From: Nocardioides sp. Soil805
GTDB lineage: Bacteria > Actinomycetota > Actinomycetes > Propionibacteriales > Nocardioidaceae
NCBI RefSeq assembly: GCF_001429625.1
Contig: NZ_LMSU01000003.1
Span: 461,919-525,918, forward strand
DNA length: 64,000 nucleotides
Reading direction: 5' to 3'
Shown: piece by piece, positions 9,486 through 21,636 of the stretch
How the letters are laid out: each line of letters begins with the position of its first letter
How positions within the stretch are numbered: the stretch's first letter is position 1
The notes under the pieces: model-generated
What the model was told of the DNA's origin: nothing
What the model saw: the letters and a program-made list of their open reading frames with translations, nothing else
The model's database searches: none
Made by a program: the position numbers and the translations under genes

Positions 9486-9514
9486 GTCCACCCCGTGGAC
9501 GCCGAACCTAGGCT
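9486..9514 (+). promoter_or_regulatory. inverted repeat and -10-like element upstream of metH
   Basis: The 355-bp gap 9191-9545 holds no recognisable gene. It contains the perfect inverted repeat GTCCAC-CCC-GTGGAC (9486-9500), followed 8 nt later by TAGGCT (9509-9514), a plausible -10 hexamer 31 nt before the proposed metH GTG. The dyad would overlap the spacer or -35 region and could be an operator or a leader hairpin. I looked for cobalamin or SAM riboswitch consensus boxes here and saw none. Confidence 0.35.
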
Positions 9515-9545
9515 GGCACCCCAGCCGAGAGGAGCCGAGAGGCCT

Positions 9546-13270
<3,725 letters not shown>

Positions 13271-13289
<19 letters not shown>

Positions 13290-13960
13290 GCGGGCTCGTC
13301 GTCCTCGGGGTCGAGGTCGCCCCCGGTCGGGTCCGGGGCGGCCCGGTCCTCGAGCCACGCGCCGCCGATCGGCTCGCGGTCCCACGACGTGATGACCCAG
13401 CCGTCGGCGGGGCTGCCGTCGAGGACGATGCAGCCGGTGTTGTGCAGGCCCTCGTGGACCGGGGCGTGGTCGCCGCTCGCGCGGTGGGTCACCCACGTGC
13501 GGATCGCGGCGCCGTGGCTGACGACGAGGGTCACGTCGGCGCCGCCGGCGCAGACCCGCTCGATGGCCTCGTCGTACCGGGCCAGGAACTCCGCGCCCGT
13601 CTCGCCGCCGGGCATCCGGCGCTCGAGGTCGCCGTCGAGCCACCCGCCGATGGTGCCGAGGAAGCCCTCGATCGCGGGGTGGTCGTTGCGCATCTCGAAC
13701 TCGCCGGCCGCGATCTCGCGGAGCCCGTCGTGGACGACGGGCTCGAGGCCGATGGCCGCGGCGATCGGCGACGCCGTCTGGGTGGTCCGCACGGCGGTGG
13801 ACACGGCGACGTGGCCGATGCCCTCGGATGCCAGCGCCTGCGCGGCCGCCTGCGCCTGGCGCAGGCCCAGCTCGGTGAGCGGGTGCCCGGGGGCCGCGGT
13901 GTCGAGCGCCGCGGTCGTGTTGGCGGACGTCTGGCCGTGGCGGAGGAGCAGCAGGCGCAT
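13271..13960 (-). CDS. histidine phosphatase family protein
   Basis: 229-aa protein with the phosphatase opening [16 protein letters not shown] (His8) and second histidine in [22 protein letters not shown] supplies an active-site arginine. The C-terminal tail is acidic and disordered (DPEDDEPAQ). Distinct from the MSMEG_4193 phosphatase at 4985 and the ribazole-type enzyme at 45870, so three histidine phosphatases occur in the window. Substrate unknown. It lies 23 bp downstream of the small membrane protein gene and overlaps metH convergently. Confidence 0.88.
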
Positions 13961-13983
13961 GGGGGCAAGGCTAGGGGTGGGAC

Positions 13984-14385
13984 CTACCGGCCGCGCTCGC
14001 GGTCCGACGACCGTGCCGACTCCCTCGCCGGCGTCCAGGCCACGACCAGCGCGCCGGTGACGAGGTAGACCACCTGCAGGACGTGGAACCCGCGGATGGA
14101 GGCGATCTCCCCGACGATCCAGAACACCATGACGGTTCCCGCCGTGATGCTGGCGAGCTGCCATCCGTCGCTGCCTTTCAACATCGCGGCCGCGGCGACC
14201 AGGGAGCTGCCACCGACGACAGCCATCAGGACGACGCCGGGGAGGTAGTTGCTGCGGAAGTCGGTGTGGCGGACCCAGGACTCCTGCTCGGGGATCCACT
14301 CCGTCATCAGGGCGAGCCCGCCGACCGCGGCGGTGACGCCGTTGAAGAGGAGCAGGCCGACGAGTGCCTTGCTCCTGCCCGTCAT
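13984..14385 (-). CDS. small four-helix integral membrane protein
   Basis: 133 aa from the ATG at 14385, preceded closely by GGGGAG. Four hydrophobic segments are visible: ALVGLLLFNGVTAAVGGLAL, a central helix around LPGVVLMAVVGGSSLVAAAA, ITAGTVMVFWIVGEIASI and VVYLVTGALVVAW. No family recognised with certainty and no catalytic motif. Probably expressed with the downstream phosphatase. Confidence 0.75.
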   Translation of the reverse strand: MTGRSKALVGLLLFNGVTAAVGGLALMTEWIPEQESWVRHTDFRSNYLPGVVLMAVVGGSSLVAAAAMLKGSDGWQLASITAGTVMVFWIVGEIASIRGFHVLQVVYLVTGALVVAWTPARESARSSDRERGR

Positions 14386-14466
14386 CGCTCCCCCTCCGGA
14401 GGTGCCCACGCTAGGCACAGCCCGATGCGCCCGGCAGTGCCGAAGGTCCCACGTCGCCCGGACCGG

Positions 14467-15348
14467 TCAGGGGGCGCCGTGCTGGTCCGCAGTCGCTGCG
14501 GGGGGATCCGGCGGGTGGTGGCCGAAGGGGAGCTGTCCGGGAGAGCCGAGCGCGGCGAGCACGCTGGGGAGCAGGGCCTTGGCCGTCCGGCGGTAGCCCG
14601 CCGCTGACGGGTGGAACCGGTCGACCGCGAACATCTGGTCGGGCTGCGTGACGAAGAAGGGGCCGACCACGTCGGCCAGGGAGACGGCATGGGCGCCCAG
14701 GCTCGTCGCGGTCACGCGCTGGGCCGCCGCGAGCTGGCGCGAGGCCAGGCGCCCGACCGCCCGGAGGGGCTGCGGCACTGCGGCCAGTGCCCCGAGGTCG
14801 GGGCAGGTGCCGACGACGACCGGCACGCCCTGCTCGTGGAGCGCTGCGACGACCTCGCTGAGGTGCCGCGTGGACACCGCGGTGCGCACCCGGTGGATGA
14901 CGTCGTTGCCTCCCACGACGATGACTGCCACGTCGGCCCGGTAGCCCGCCGGGAGCGCCGCCAGCTGCGCCCGGACCATCGAGGTCTCCGCCCCCACGCA
15001 CGCCCCGGTGCGCAGTCGCACCGCGCGCCGACTGGCCTTCGCGAGCCGGGTGGACAGCTGTCCGCCCAGGGTGTGCTCCGGCAGGTCGGCCCCGAGGCCG
15101 GCGGCGATCGAGTCGCCCAGCACGAGCAGGTCGAGGGGGTCGCCGTACTTCTTCTTGTAGGTGCGGTCCGCGGACGGGGCCTCCTCCCCGAGCGGCTTGC
15201 CGATGAGTCGACGTGCGACGCGGGCCTGGAGGAGGAAGGTCCGGTGACCGACCGCGCCCAGCGCCAGCAGGCCTGCGATCCCGACGGCACTCCGGGTCAC
15301 CTTTGGACGCTTCGGGGGTAGCTCCAGCAGGTTCGGCGGCGAGGACAT
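14467..15348 (-). CDS. SGNH/GDSL hydrolase family esterase
   Basis: 293-aa protein; the start at 15348 (MSSPPNLLELPPKRPKV) leaves one N-terminal hydrophobic helix (AVGIAGLLALGAVGH), probably a membrane anchor. Block I LVLGDSIAAGLGA carries nucleophile Ser80, block III is VVGGNDV, and block V DRFHPSAAGY carries the Asp/His pair. Likely an extracytoplasmic esterase or acyl-hydrolase of lipid or cell-wall substrates. Divergent from the MptB-type gene with a 167-bp spacer, which may place it in envelope metabolism. Confidence 0.88.
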   Translation of the reverse strand: MSSPPNLLELPPKRPKVTRSAVGIAGLLALGAVGHRTFLLQARVARRLIGKPLGEEAPSADRTYKKKYGDPLDLLVLGDSIAAGLGADLPEHTLGGQLSTRLAKASRRAVRLRTGACVGAETSMVRAQLAALPAGYRADVAVIVVGGNDVIHRVRTAVSTRHLSEVVAALHEQGVPVVVGTCPDLGALAAVPQPLRAVGRLASRQLAAAQRVTATSLGAHAVSLADVVGPFFVTQPDQMFAVDRFHPSAAGYRRTAKALLPSVLAALGSPGQLPFGHHPPDPPAATADQHGAP

Positions 15349-15420
15349 GCGCCCAGAGGACCACCGTCTCGTGTCCGGCCGGCCGACGCGCGGTGAGCGG
15401 CTGGTGTACGTCCGCCGCCA

Positions 15421-15440
15421 CCGTCCACCACCGTCCACCA
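15421..15440. repeat. short tandem repeat CCGTCCACCA x2
   Basis: Two perfect copies of CCGTCCACCA, with a degenerate third (CCCGCCACCG) following, in the spacer between the divergent SGNH hydrolase and mannosyltransferase genes. It could be a regulator-binding repeat or slippage product. Confidence 0.45.
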
Positions 15441-15515
15441 CCCGCCACCGCCCCGACCCCGGCGGTTCACCCGGTCGTCGCGCCGCCTCGGCCTGCCGTC
15501 CCTAGCGTGCCGCGC

Positions 15516-16949
15516 ATGGTCCATCGCGGGTTGGCGGGTTACGTGCTGGTGTTCGTCGGGGGACTCGTCATCTCGGTGCTCCCCTCCTCCAGTGGGGTCG
15601 CAGCACTCCCGTGGCTCTCGGACCTGAGGTCGGCGACGAGTGGTCGGATGCTCGCGATGGCGATCGTCGTGATCGGGCTCGGCCTCGCATCGTCCGCCTG
15701 GTTGCAGCTGGTCCGGGTCTCCGGTGACCGGCGGCTGGAGGAGGGCGACCGACTCGCGCTGGTTCGCCGTGCGAGCGCCTGCTGGGTCGTGCCGCTCCTG
15801 CTGGCGCCACCCATGTTCTCGCGTGACGGGTGGAGCTACGGGGCGCAGGGGGTGATGACCCACCTCGGCCTCTCGCCGTACGTCTGGGCACCGAACATCC
15901 TCGACGGGGAGATCGTCGAGGCGGTGGATCCGATGTGGCGGAGCACCCTGACGCCGTACGGACCGGTGCCCTTGATCTGGGGCTCGGCGGCCGCCGGTGT
16001 CACCGTCGACCCCTGGCTGCTCGCGGTCGCCCATCGGCTGCTGTCCCTGGTGGGCCTGGTCCTGCTCGCCTGGGCCGTCCCACGACTGGCGAGGTGGTCC
16101 GGTGTGGACGCCGCGCGCTCCTCCGCGCTGGTGCTGGCCAGCCCGCTGATGGTGGCCCACGGCGTGGCGGGGCTGCACAACGACGTGCTGATGGTGGCCG
16201 TCGGGGCGGTGGCGCTGGTGGTCGCCGTCGAGCACGGGTGGGTGCCGGGTGCGGTGCTGGTGGGCGTCGCGGCGGCGGTCAAGCTGCCGGCGGGCCTGTT
16301 CGGCATCGGCGTGGTCCTCCTCTCGCTGCCGCTGGTGGCCACGCATGCCCAACGCACCTGGCGTACGGCGGCGGTCGCCCTCGTCGCCGTCGGGACGCTC
16401 GCGGGCATCGGTGCCGTGAGCGGGCTGGGCGTCGGTTGGGTGCACGCCCTCGGGGTGCCGGGCGAGGTGCTCACCCCCATGTCGGTCTCCACCCAGCTGG
16501 GCCGCCTGGTCGAGCTGATGACCGGGCTCGACGCGGTGGCGACGGTCCGCGGTCTCGGCTCGGCGCTCCTGCTGGCGATCGCTGTCGGCGTCGCCCTGCG
16601 GGCGCGGACGGGATGTCCGCGAGCAGCGGTGCGGGCGACCGCCGGGGTGGCGCTCGCCGCCGTCGTGCTCAGTCCGGTGGTGCACCACTGGTACCTGCTG
16701 TGGTGCCTGCCCCTGCTCGCCGTCTGCCACCTGCCGCGTCGGGGCGAGCGCGTCCTGCTGCACGTGTCGTGGCTGGGCGGACTCGTGGCGCCCCTGGACT
16801 CCTCACTGGCGGGGGCGGACGGGATCATCGCCCTGGCCGTCGCCCTGGTGGCCGGGACGGCGCTGGTGCAGTCACTGGCGCACCGTCGCCACGAGGCTCA
16901 GGCGGAGGTGCGCGTCGAACCTTCGCGAGCGCCGCAGGCCGCGCGGTGA
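15516..16949 (+). CDS. polyprenol-phosphomannose-dependent alpha-1,6-mannosyltransferase, MptB-like (GT-C fold)
   Basis: 477-aa protein with 11-13 predicted transmembrane helices. The first extracellular loop carries the GT-C style acidic motif region (PPMFSRDGWSYGAQG), followed by LSPYVWAPN and TPYGPVPLIWG, typical of MptB/MptA proteins that extend the alpha-1,6 mannan core of lipomannan using polyprenyl phosphomannose. Conserved LHNDVLM and AAVKLPAGLF are also present. Shorter than mycobacterial MptB. It faces two GT4 genes, consistent with a glycolipid assembly locus; its 3' end overlaps the neighbouring gene by 52 bp. Confidence 0.82.
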   Translation: MVHRGLAGYVLVFVGGLVISVLPSSSGVAALPWLSDLRSATSGRMLAMAIVVIGLGLASSAWLQLVRVSGDRRLEEGDRLALVRRASACWVVPLLLAPPMFSRDGWSYGAQGVMTHLGLSPYVWAPNILDGEIVEAVDPMWRSTLTPYGPVPLIWGSAAAGVTVDPWLLAVAHRLLSLVGLVLLAWAVPRLARWSGVDAARSSALVLASPLMVAHGVAGLHNDVLMVAVGAVALVVAVEHGWVPGAVLVGVAAAVKLPAGLFGIGVVLLSLPLVATHAQRTWRTAAVALVAVGTLAGIGAVSGLGVGWVHALGVPGEVLTPMSVSTQLGRLVELMTGLDAVATVRGLGSALLLAIAVGVALRARTGCPRAAVRATAGVALAAVVLSPVVHHWYLLWCLPLLAVCHLPRRGERVLLHVSWLGGLVAPLDSSLAGADGIIALAVALVAGTALVQSLAHRRHEAQAEVRVEPSRAPQAAR

Positions 16950-18034
16950 AGCGCCAGCATCGCCCGGAGCGTACGGTCCCAGCCGAAGAGCTCGGCGCGG
17001 CGCCGGGCCGCCGCGCGCCGGGTCCCGGCGGGACGGGCCACCACCCGAAGCACCGCGTCGGCGAGCGACTCGGCGTCGGGCGCAGCCCACGCACCTGAGT
17101 GCTGGTCGACGAGCTCGCGTGCACCACCGACGTCGGCCGTGACCACCGGGGTGCCCGACGCGAGGGCCTCCAGGACGGCGAGCCCGAACGTCTCGCCGGG
17201 ACACACGGACAGCGCGACGTCCGCGCGCGACACCAGGCGGCTCAAGGTTGCGCGGTCGGCGACGTGCCCGTAGAAGGTGACGGCGCCCGTTCCTGCGGCG
17301 CACCGTTCCAGCTCGTCGCGCTGCGGGCCGTCGCCGTAGACGTCGAGGTGCACCGGGAGACCGCGACGGTGCAGGGCGAGGGCCGTGGCGACCGCCAGGT
17401 GGGGACTCTTCTCGCGCGAGAGCCGGCCGAAGTGCACCAGCCTGAGCCGGTCGTCGTCGGTCCGTACGGAGGAGGACGAGGGCCGGAACGTCTCGAGGTC
17501 CACACCCAGGGCGACCTGGTGGACGGGAGTGCCCGCCGCAGCGGCGAGGTCGTGGAACTCGCGCCGGGCGAAGTCGGAGGTGACGACGATGCCGTCGAAG
17601 CGGCGTACGAGCGTGCGGTTGAGCGCACCGAGGGGTGGGGCGACGCCGACGGTCCAGCCGGTGCGCAGCTCCACCATCGCGTCGAGCCGCTCGTGGGAGA
17701 ACAGCAGGGACGGCACTCCCCGGCGTCGGGCCCAGCCGGTGACCGGGAGGAGGGTCGACTTGTCGGACACCTCCACGGAGGTGGGCGCGAACGCCTCCAG
17801 GGCCTCCACCACGCGCCACGGCTCCAGGATCAACCGGTAGCCGCCACCGACGCGCGGTGCGCGCACCTGGACGACGTCCCCGTTCTCGGTGGTGGTGCGG
17901 GCGTCCCGTGGTCCCGGGACGACGAGCAGCCGTTCGGCCCCGGCCGCGGCGTAGCCGGCACCGAGGGCCTCGACGGCCGTCTTCATGCCGCCGGAGGAAG
18001 GACCGATGAAGTTGGCGAGCTGGGCGATGCGCAC
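16898..18034 (-). CDS. GT4-family glycosyltransferase
   Basis: 378 aa from GTG 18034 (VRIAQLANFIGPSSGGM). GT-B fold: the N-terminal acceptor domain has the glycine-rich GPSSGGMKTA; the C-terminal donor domain has VHFGRLSREKSPHLAV, VDVYGDGPQRDEL and the EX7E region PGETFGLAVLEALASGTPVV. Predicted cytoplasmic and nucleotide-sugar (GDP-mannose or similar) dependent. It starts 4 bp after the upstream GT4 gene, so the two are one operon. Acceptor unknown. Confidence 0.88.
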   Translation of the reverse strand: MRIAQLANFIGPSSGGMKTAVEALGAGYAAAGAERLLVVPGPRDARTTTENGDVVQVRAPRVGGGYRLILEPWRVVEALEAFAPTSVEVSDKSTLLPVTGWARRRGVPSLLFSHERLDAMVELRTGWTVGVAPPLGALNRTLVRRFDGIVVTSDFARREFHDLAAAAGTPVHQVALGVDLETFRPSSSSVRTDDDRLRLVHFGRLSREKSPHLAVATALALHRRGLPVHLDVYGDGPQRDELERCAAGTGAVTFYGHVADRATLSRLVSRADVALSVCPGETFGLAVLEALASGTPVVTADVGGARELVDQHSGAWAAPDAESLADAVLRVVARPAGTRRAAARRRAELFGWDRTLRAMLALHRAACGAREGSTRTSA

Positions 18035-18038
18035 GTGG

Positions 18039-19160
18039 TCAGGCCGCCGCTCCGTCGGAGCGCCGCACCAGGGCGGCGTAGTGCTGATCGACCAGCTGGT
18101 CGACGACCGCCTCCCAGCTGCGACCGGCGACCGTGCGGACCGCGTCGGCGGCCATCCGCGCCCGCAGGCCGTCGTCACGGACGAGCGTCTCGACACCACG
18201 ACGCAGGGCACCGGGGTCGGTGGGGTCGTAGAGGAGGCCGGTCCGTCCGGGGGCCACCAGGTCCACGGGTCCGCCGACCGCGGGCGCGAGGACGGGGACG
18301 CCACTGGCCTGGGCCTCCTGGACGGTCTGGCAGAAGGTCTCGGACTCGCCGGTGTGCACGAACGCGTCCAGGGAGGCGAAGGCACGGGCGAGCTCGTCGC
18401 CGCGCAGCATCCCGGTGAAGGTCGCGTGCGGGAGGTGCCGCTCCAGCCACCCGCGCGCGGGTCCGTCGCCGACCACGACCAGGCGCGTCCCCGGTGTGGC
18501 GGCGACCTCGACGAGCCGTCGTACCTGCTTCTCGGGAGCCAGGCGGCCGACGTACCCGACGACGAGGGCGTCCGGATCCCCGGACGTCCAGGTCCGGCGC
18601 AGGTCCTCGCTGCGCCGGCGCGGTGAGAAGAGGTCGAGGGCGATCCCACGCCGCCACAGGTGCAGGTCGGGGACCCCGAGTGCGGCGAGCTGGTCGTGGG
18701 CGGCGGTGGAGGGCACGAGCGTCCGGTCCGCACGGCGGTGGATCCGGCCCACCCAGCGGGAGATGGCCGCGTCCGCGCGGATGCCGTACTGACGGGCGAA
18801 GCCGGCGATGTCGGTCTGGTAGACGGCCAGGGTCGGCAGGCCCAGCCGGTTGGCCGCGCGCATCCCGACCGCACCCAGGGCGAACGGTGAGGCGAGGTGC
18901 ACTACGTCGGGCCGGTAGATCTCCAGCGTCCGCTGGAGGAGAGCGTCGGGGAGGCCGACCGAGAACGAGCGGTAGCCGGGGAGGCCCACGGAGCGGACCC
19001 GGACCACCGGTGCCCCGCGGTACTCCCGGGGGCCGGGCCCGGGAGCGATGACGAGGGCCTCGTGGCCGCGGTCGACCAGGCGGTCGACCGTGTGCCGGAC
19101 CGTGTTGGTCACACCGTTGACCTGGGGCAGGAAGGACTCGGTGACGATGGCGATGCGCAT
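18039..19160 (-). CDS. GT4 mannosyltransferase, MgtA/PimB-like
   Basis: 373-aa GT-B enzyme. ATG 19160 gives MRIAIVTESFLPQVNGVTNTV, the standard opening of GDP-mannose-dependent alpha-mannosyltransferases of the MgtA (Rv0557) group. The donor domain has GYVGRLAPEKQVRRLVEVA, VVVGDGPARGWLE and GESETFCQTVQEAQASGVPV (EX7E motif). MgtA transfers mannose to a glucuronosyl-diacylglycerol acceptor in related actinobacteria; that exact role is inference here. First gene of the two-gene GT operon, and the last intact backbone gene before the disrupted HAD gene. Confidence 0.87.
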   Translation of the reverse strand: MRIAIVTESFLPQVNGVTNTVRHTVDRLVDRGHEALVIAPGPGPREYRGAPVVRVRSVGLPGYRSFSVGLPDALLQRTLEIYRPDVVHLASPFALGAVGMRAANRLGLPTLAVYQTDIAGFARQYGIRADAAISRWVGRIHRRADRTLVPSTAAHDQLAALGVPDLHLWRRGIALDLFSPRRRSEDLRRTWTSGDPDALVVGYVGRLAPEKQVRRLVEVAATPGTRLVVVGDGPARGWLERHLPHATFTGMLRGDELARAFASLDAFVHTGESETFCQTVQEAQASGVPVLAPAVGGPVDLVAPGRTGLLYDPTDPGALRRGVETLVRDDGLRARMAADAVRTVAGRSWEAVVDQLVDQHYAALVRRSDGAAA

Positions 19161-19295
19161 GTCCTCACGCTCGCGTCGGGCGGTGAACGAAGGGTGATGC
19201 GGACGGCGGTGTCGGGTGAAGGGCGAGCGGCGCGTGTGCTGGCTGGATGCCGACGATGCAGGGGTGCCCCGGTCCCACGGATAGCCTCGACGACC

Positions 19296-19373
19296 GTGAA
19301 CGCACTCCCCGCAGCAGTCCTCTGGGACATGGACGACGTAGACCCAGGATTCACGGGCATCGAGAAGCGTTGA
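19296..19373 (+). pseudogene. HAD-family phosphatase, 5' fragment only
   Basis: GTG 19296 opens NALPAAVLWDMD, the N-terminus of HAD-IA phosphatases whose next residues should be GTLVDTEP. Instead the frame runs into unrelated sequence (DVDPGFTGIEKR) and stops at 19373. The break lies at about 19332, just after the first catalytic Asp motif DxD. The rest of the gene is not found elsewhere in the window. This marks the junction between backbone and accessory DNA. Confidence 0.8.
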
Positions 19374-19460
19374 GGTTCACGTTACCGCAGGTCAGCGTGC
19401 TGATCGACCGATTGTGACCGCATCCGCGAGCATCTGGATGCACTGAGATTCCGGGCACTC

Positions 19461-19481
19461 CGTTGCATGAAACGTTGCATG
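19461..19481. repeat. direct repeat CGTTGCATG-AAA-CGTTGCATG
   Basis: Two identical 9-mers separated by AAA, about 130 bp inside the accessory junction. Could be an iteron or recombinase arm site, or part of the ruined transposon. A related GTTGCATGCGACG occurs at 24031. Confidence 0.4.
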
Positions 19482-19494
19482 GCCACGCCGCGTC

Positions 19495-19905
19495 GTGGTC
19501 CGCCGGATCCCCGACCTCAAACCAGGCCACAAGAGCGGTCAAGAGGCGCTGTTCGACATCGGGGGTTTCCACGCGGGCCCCGCGGCCACGGTGACGCCGG
19601 ACAAGACCCCCCGCGGGCACCCGATCATCGAGCAGATCCACGCCGACCTCGAGAGTTCCGCGCTGGCGCAAGACGTGCCCCCGGGCACGCTCGCTACGAA
19701 CGGAGCCTGGCTCGTGCTGGCAGTGACGCGTTCACCCTGACCCGTGCCGGCGCGCCACCACCGGCTGCGGACTCGCCAGGGCCGCCACTGAGACCATCCG
19801 CCGCAAGCTCATCGCCGTACCCGCCCGAGTGGCGTCCTCAGCACGAAGAGTGACTCTGCATCTTCCCGCCGTTCATCTCTTGCCTGGGCCGGGGAACGGA
19901 CGCCT
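19495..19905 (+). pseudogene. decayed IS1380-type transposase, C-terminal fragment
   Basis: Three successive frames give the C-terminus of an IS1380-like transposase. RGHPIIEQIHADLESSALA and ATNGAWLVLAV are in the first frame. FTLTRAGA is in the next. TIRRKLIAVPARVASSARR and VTLHLPAV follow in the third. The IS1380 pattern EQvxADLk...SALAhlPSG...aNaAWLvLA is my recollection of the family. At least two frameshifts and no N-terminal half, so inactive. It lies directly after the truncated HAD gene. Confidence 0.7.
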
Positions 19906-19910
19906 GCGCA

Positions 19911-21224
19911 CTAGAGACCGGGGACATCGGACTGCGTTCCCTTCTCGGGTGGACGGTGGATTAGGGCGGCATGGAGATCGGCCCGGCTCGCGTCTGGCGA
20001 CGCCGCGGCACGCTCGGCCTGAGGCCGCAGCTGCTCACGTGCGGTTCTGATGACGTCCAGGTCGGCCGCGCGGCCGACGGGCACGAAGCGCTCGCGAACC
20101 GGATGGACCAGCCGCCCCTCGCAGTTCACCAGTCGAGGGACGGTCACGCGCTGGACGAACGCGCCGCGCTCGACACCGGTTTCGAGGACATCGCTGATGC
20201 GTTCGTCGATGCGGCGGAAGAGGGTGTTGAAGCCGCCGAGCATCCGCGGCTCGATCACGGTGGCGGACGGCAACGCCTTCATTCGGCTGACCGCGTTCGC
20301 GGCCTCTGCTGTGGCGCCGGCGCCATTGCCGAGTCTTCCCTCGACGTTGCGGAGCTCTCGCTGGATCCGCGAGTACGTCGCGGTGCGGGCTCGCCATTTC
20401 TCGGCCAGATGGGGATCGACACGCTCGGCGAACGGAATGAGTTGCGAGGTGAGCAGGCGCTGAGAGTCGACGATCAGGCGCAGGTTCATGGCGTTCGGGA
20501 ACGATTTCAGTCGAACCAGGAGATTGTGCTCGGCCTGGAGCACTCCGAGGACTCCCGGCTTGCCCGGTCCGCGGATCGGCTTGACCCGCGGGCGCCAGCC
20601 GGTCTGGTCGACGCTGTAGTCGGGCTGCCCGAGACTCACGTCGAGCGCCGTTGCGAGTGCCGCCCAGCCGAGTCGGTTGCAGCCCGCGAGCGACTCCCAG
20701 TCGGGCGTGTTCCGATAGCGGCGATCGAGCACAACCAGCGCTTGGCTGATCGCCGCGACGTCACCTGCGATGGTTCGAGCCTGGGCTGCCGTGAGGTGGA
20801 CGGCCAGATCGGGAGCGGTGTCGTGCTCGGCGAGTGCCGCGGCCTGTGCCGCCAGGCGCCAGTGCTCGACGGCGTCGTGCAAGCTCGGCGTCGCGATCTC
20901 CGTGCTGGATGCGGCCGGCGTAGTTGCCTGATCGCGAGCGAGCTCCAGGGCGCGGGCCAGCTCACTCAGTGCCGCGCCACGCTCGTTCGTCGCGCGGAAG
21001 GGGTCTGCGGGTCTGGGCGGGATGTTCGGGAACGTGAGCGGCTGTGCCACACGGATGGCTTGCGCGCACCAGACGACGAGCGTGCGCCTGAAGCGAAGGA
21101 TCTGTTGCCCGACTTCGGCCCGCTCGGCGGACGAGTCTGCGGCGAGGCGGTGCATCACCCGGTGCTGGCGCAGCAGCGCTGCCAGCTCCGTGCGCATCTG
21201 GGCGCCGTCCTCGCCGTACATCAC
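19911..21224 (-). CDS. hypothetical protein of a conjugative/integrative element
   Basis: 437-aa soluble, helix-rich protein, not recognised. No signal peptide or membrane segment. Rich in Ala/Arg/Glu with long helical stretches (ELARALELARDQA, AAQAAALAEHDTA), WRPRVKPIRGPG in the middle and ERGAFVQRVTVPRLVN near the end. Its ATG overlaps the TGA of the 99-aa gene upstream (ATGA), so they are coupled. Minus-strand orientation matches the T4SS genes at 27-32 kb. Last gene of the element before the transposase remnant. Confidence 0.75.
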   Translation of the reverse strand: MMYGEDGAQMRTELAALLRQHRVMHRLAADSSAERAEVGQQILRFRRTLVVWCAQAIRVAQPLTFPNIPPRPADPFRATNERGAALSELARALELARDQATTPAASSTEIATPSLHDAVEHWRLAAQAAALAEHDTAPDLAVHLTAAQARTIAGDVAAISQALVVLDRRYRNTPDWESLAGCNRLGWAALATALDVSLGQPDYSVDQTGWRPRVKPIRGPGKPGVLGVLQAEHNLLVRLKSFPNAMNLRLIVDSQRLLTSQLIPFAERVDPHLAEKWRARTATYSRIQRELRNVEGRLGNGAGATAEAANAVSRMKALPSATVIEPRMLGGFNTLFRRIDERISDVLETGVERGAFVQRVTVPRLVNCEGRLVHPVRERFVPVGRAADLDVIRTAREQLRPQAERAAASPDASRADLHAALIHRPPEKGTQSDVPGL

Positions 21225-21520
21225 CCAACGTCCAGATCGTGCGCGTCGATGAGCATCGCCAAGAGGAGTTCGACCGACAGGGGGTCGACTCCGCAGTTCT
21301 CGAGCTGCCCCACGGCGTTGTTCGCGACGGCAAGCAGGATGTCGCGATCGTCTGAAAGGTCCTCAGTGTCGAGTGCCGGGCAGTCGTCGCCGTGGACGCG
21401 GTCGAGTTCCAGCAGCACCCGCTCGTACGCAGACGACGCATCGATGGTCAGTGCCCGGTCGGCGAGGGCGGCGACGTACGACCTGGCTTGCGCGAGGGTC
21501 TGTGCGTGGGGGAGAAGCAT
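21221..21520 (-). CDS. hypothetical small protein
   Basis: 99 aa from ATG 21520, which has an excellent Shine-Dalgarno AAGGAGGG 4 nt upstream. Acidic and helical, with YVAALADRALTIDASSAYERVLLELD and a C-terminal VELLLAMLIDAHDLDVG. No family recognised. Coupled by a 4-nt overlap to the 437-aa gene downstream. Confidence 0.75.
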   Translation of the reverse strand: MLLPHAQTLAQARSYVAALADRALTIDASSAYERVLLELDRVHGDDCPALDTEDLSDDRDILLAVANNAVGQLENCGVDPLSVELLLAMLIDAHDLDVG

Positions 21521-21636
21521 GTTCCCTCCTTCGGGGGTCGGGTGTCGACCGTGCGCCGGTGATCGCAGACGGGCGTTCGGCGGAGCGGATGCTGTGGACG
21601 AAAAGGTCGTGCAACTCGGCCACGGCACGGATCCGG

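Noticed and set aside
9191..9545. Possible cobalamin or SAM riboswitch ahead of metH
   Set aside because: No CTGTCCCGCAAC-type core, B12 box or SAM riboswitch consensus could be seen; only an inverted repeat is present.
15836..16828. Minus-strand Ser/Thr/Arg-rich ORFs under the MptB-like gene
   Set aside because: Complementary-frame shadows with no domain content; the plus strand encodes a clear polytopic glycosyltransferase.
19296..19373. The 25-codon ORF as a functional small peptide gene
   Set aside because: It is the exact N-terminus of HAD phosphatases followed by abrupt divergence, so it is a truncation product.
19160..19500. tRNA attachment site for the accessory region
   Set aside because: No tRNA-like cloverleaf or CCA-ended sequence is recognisable at the junction.
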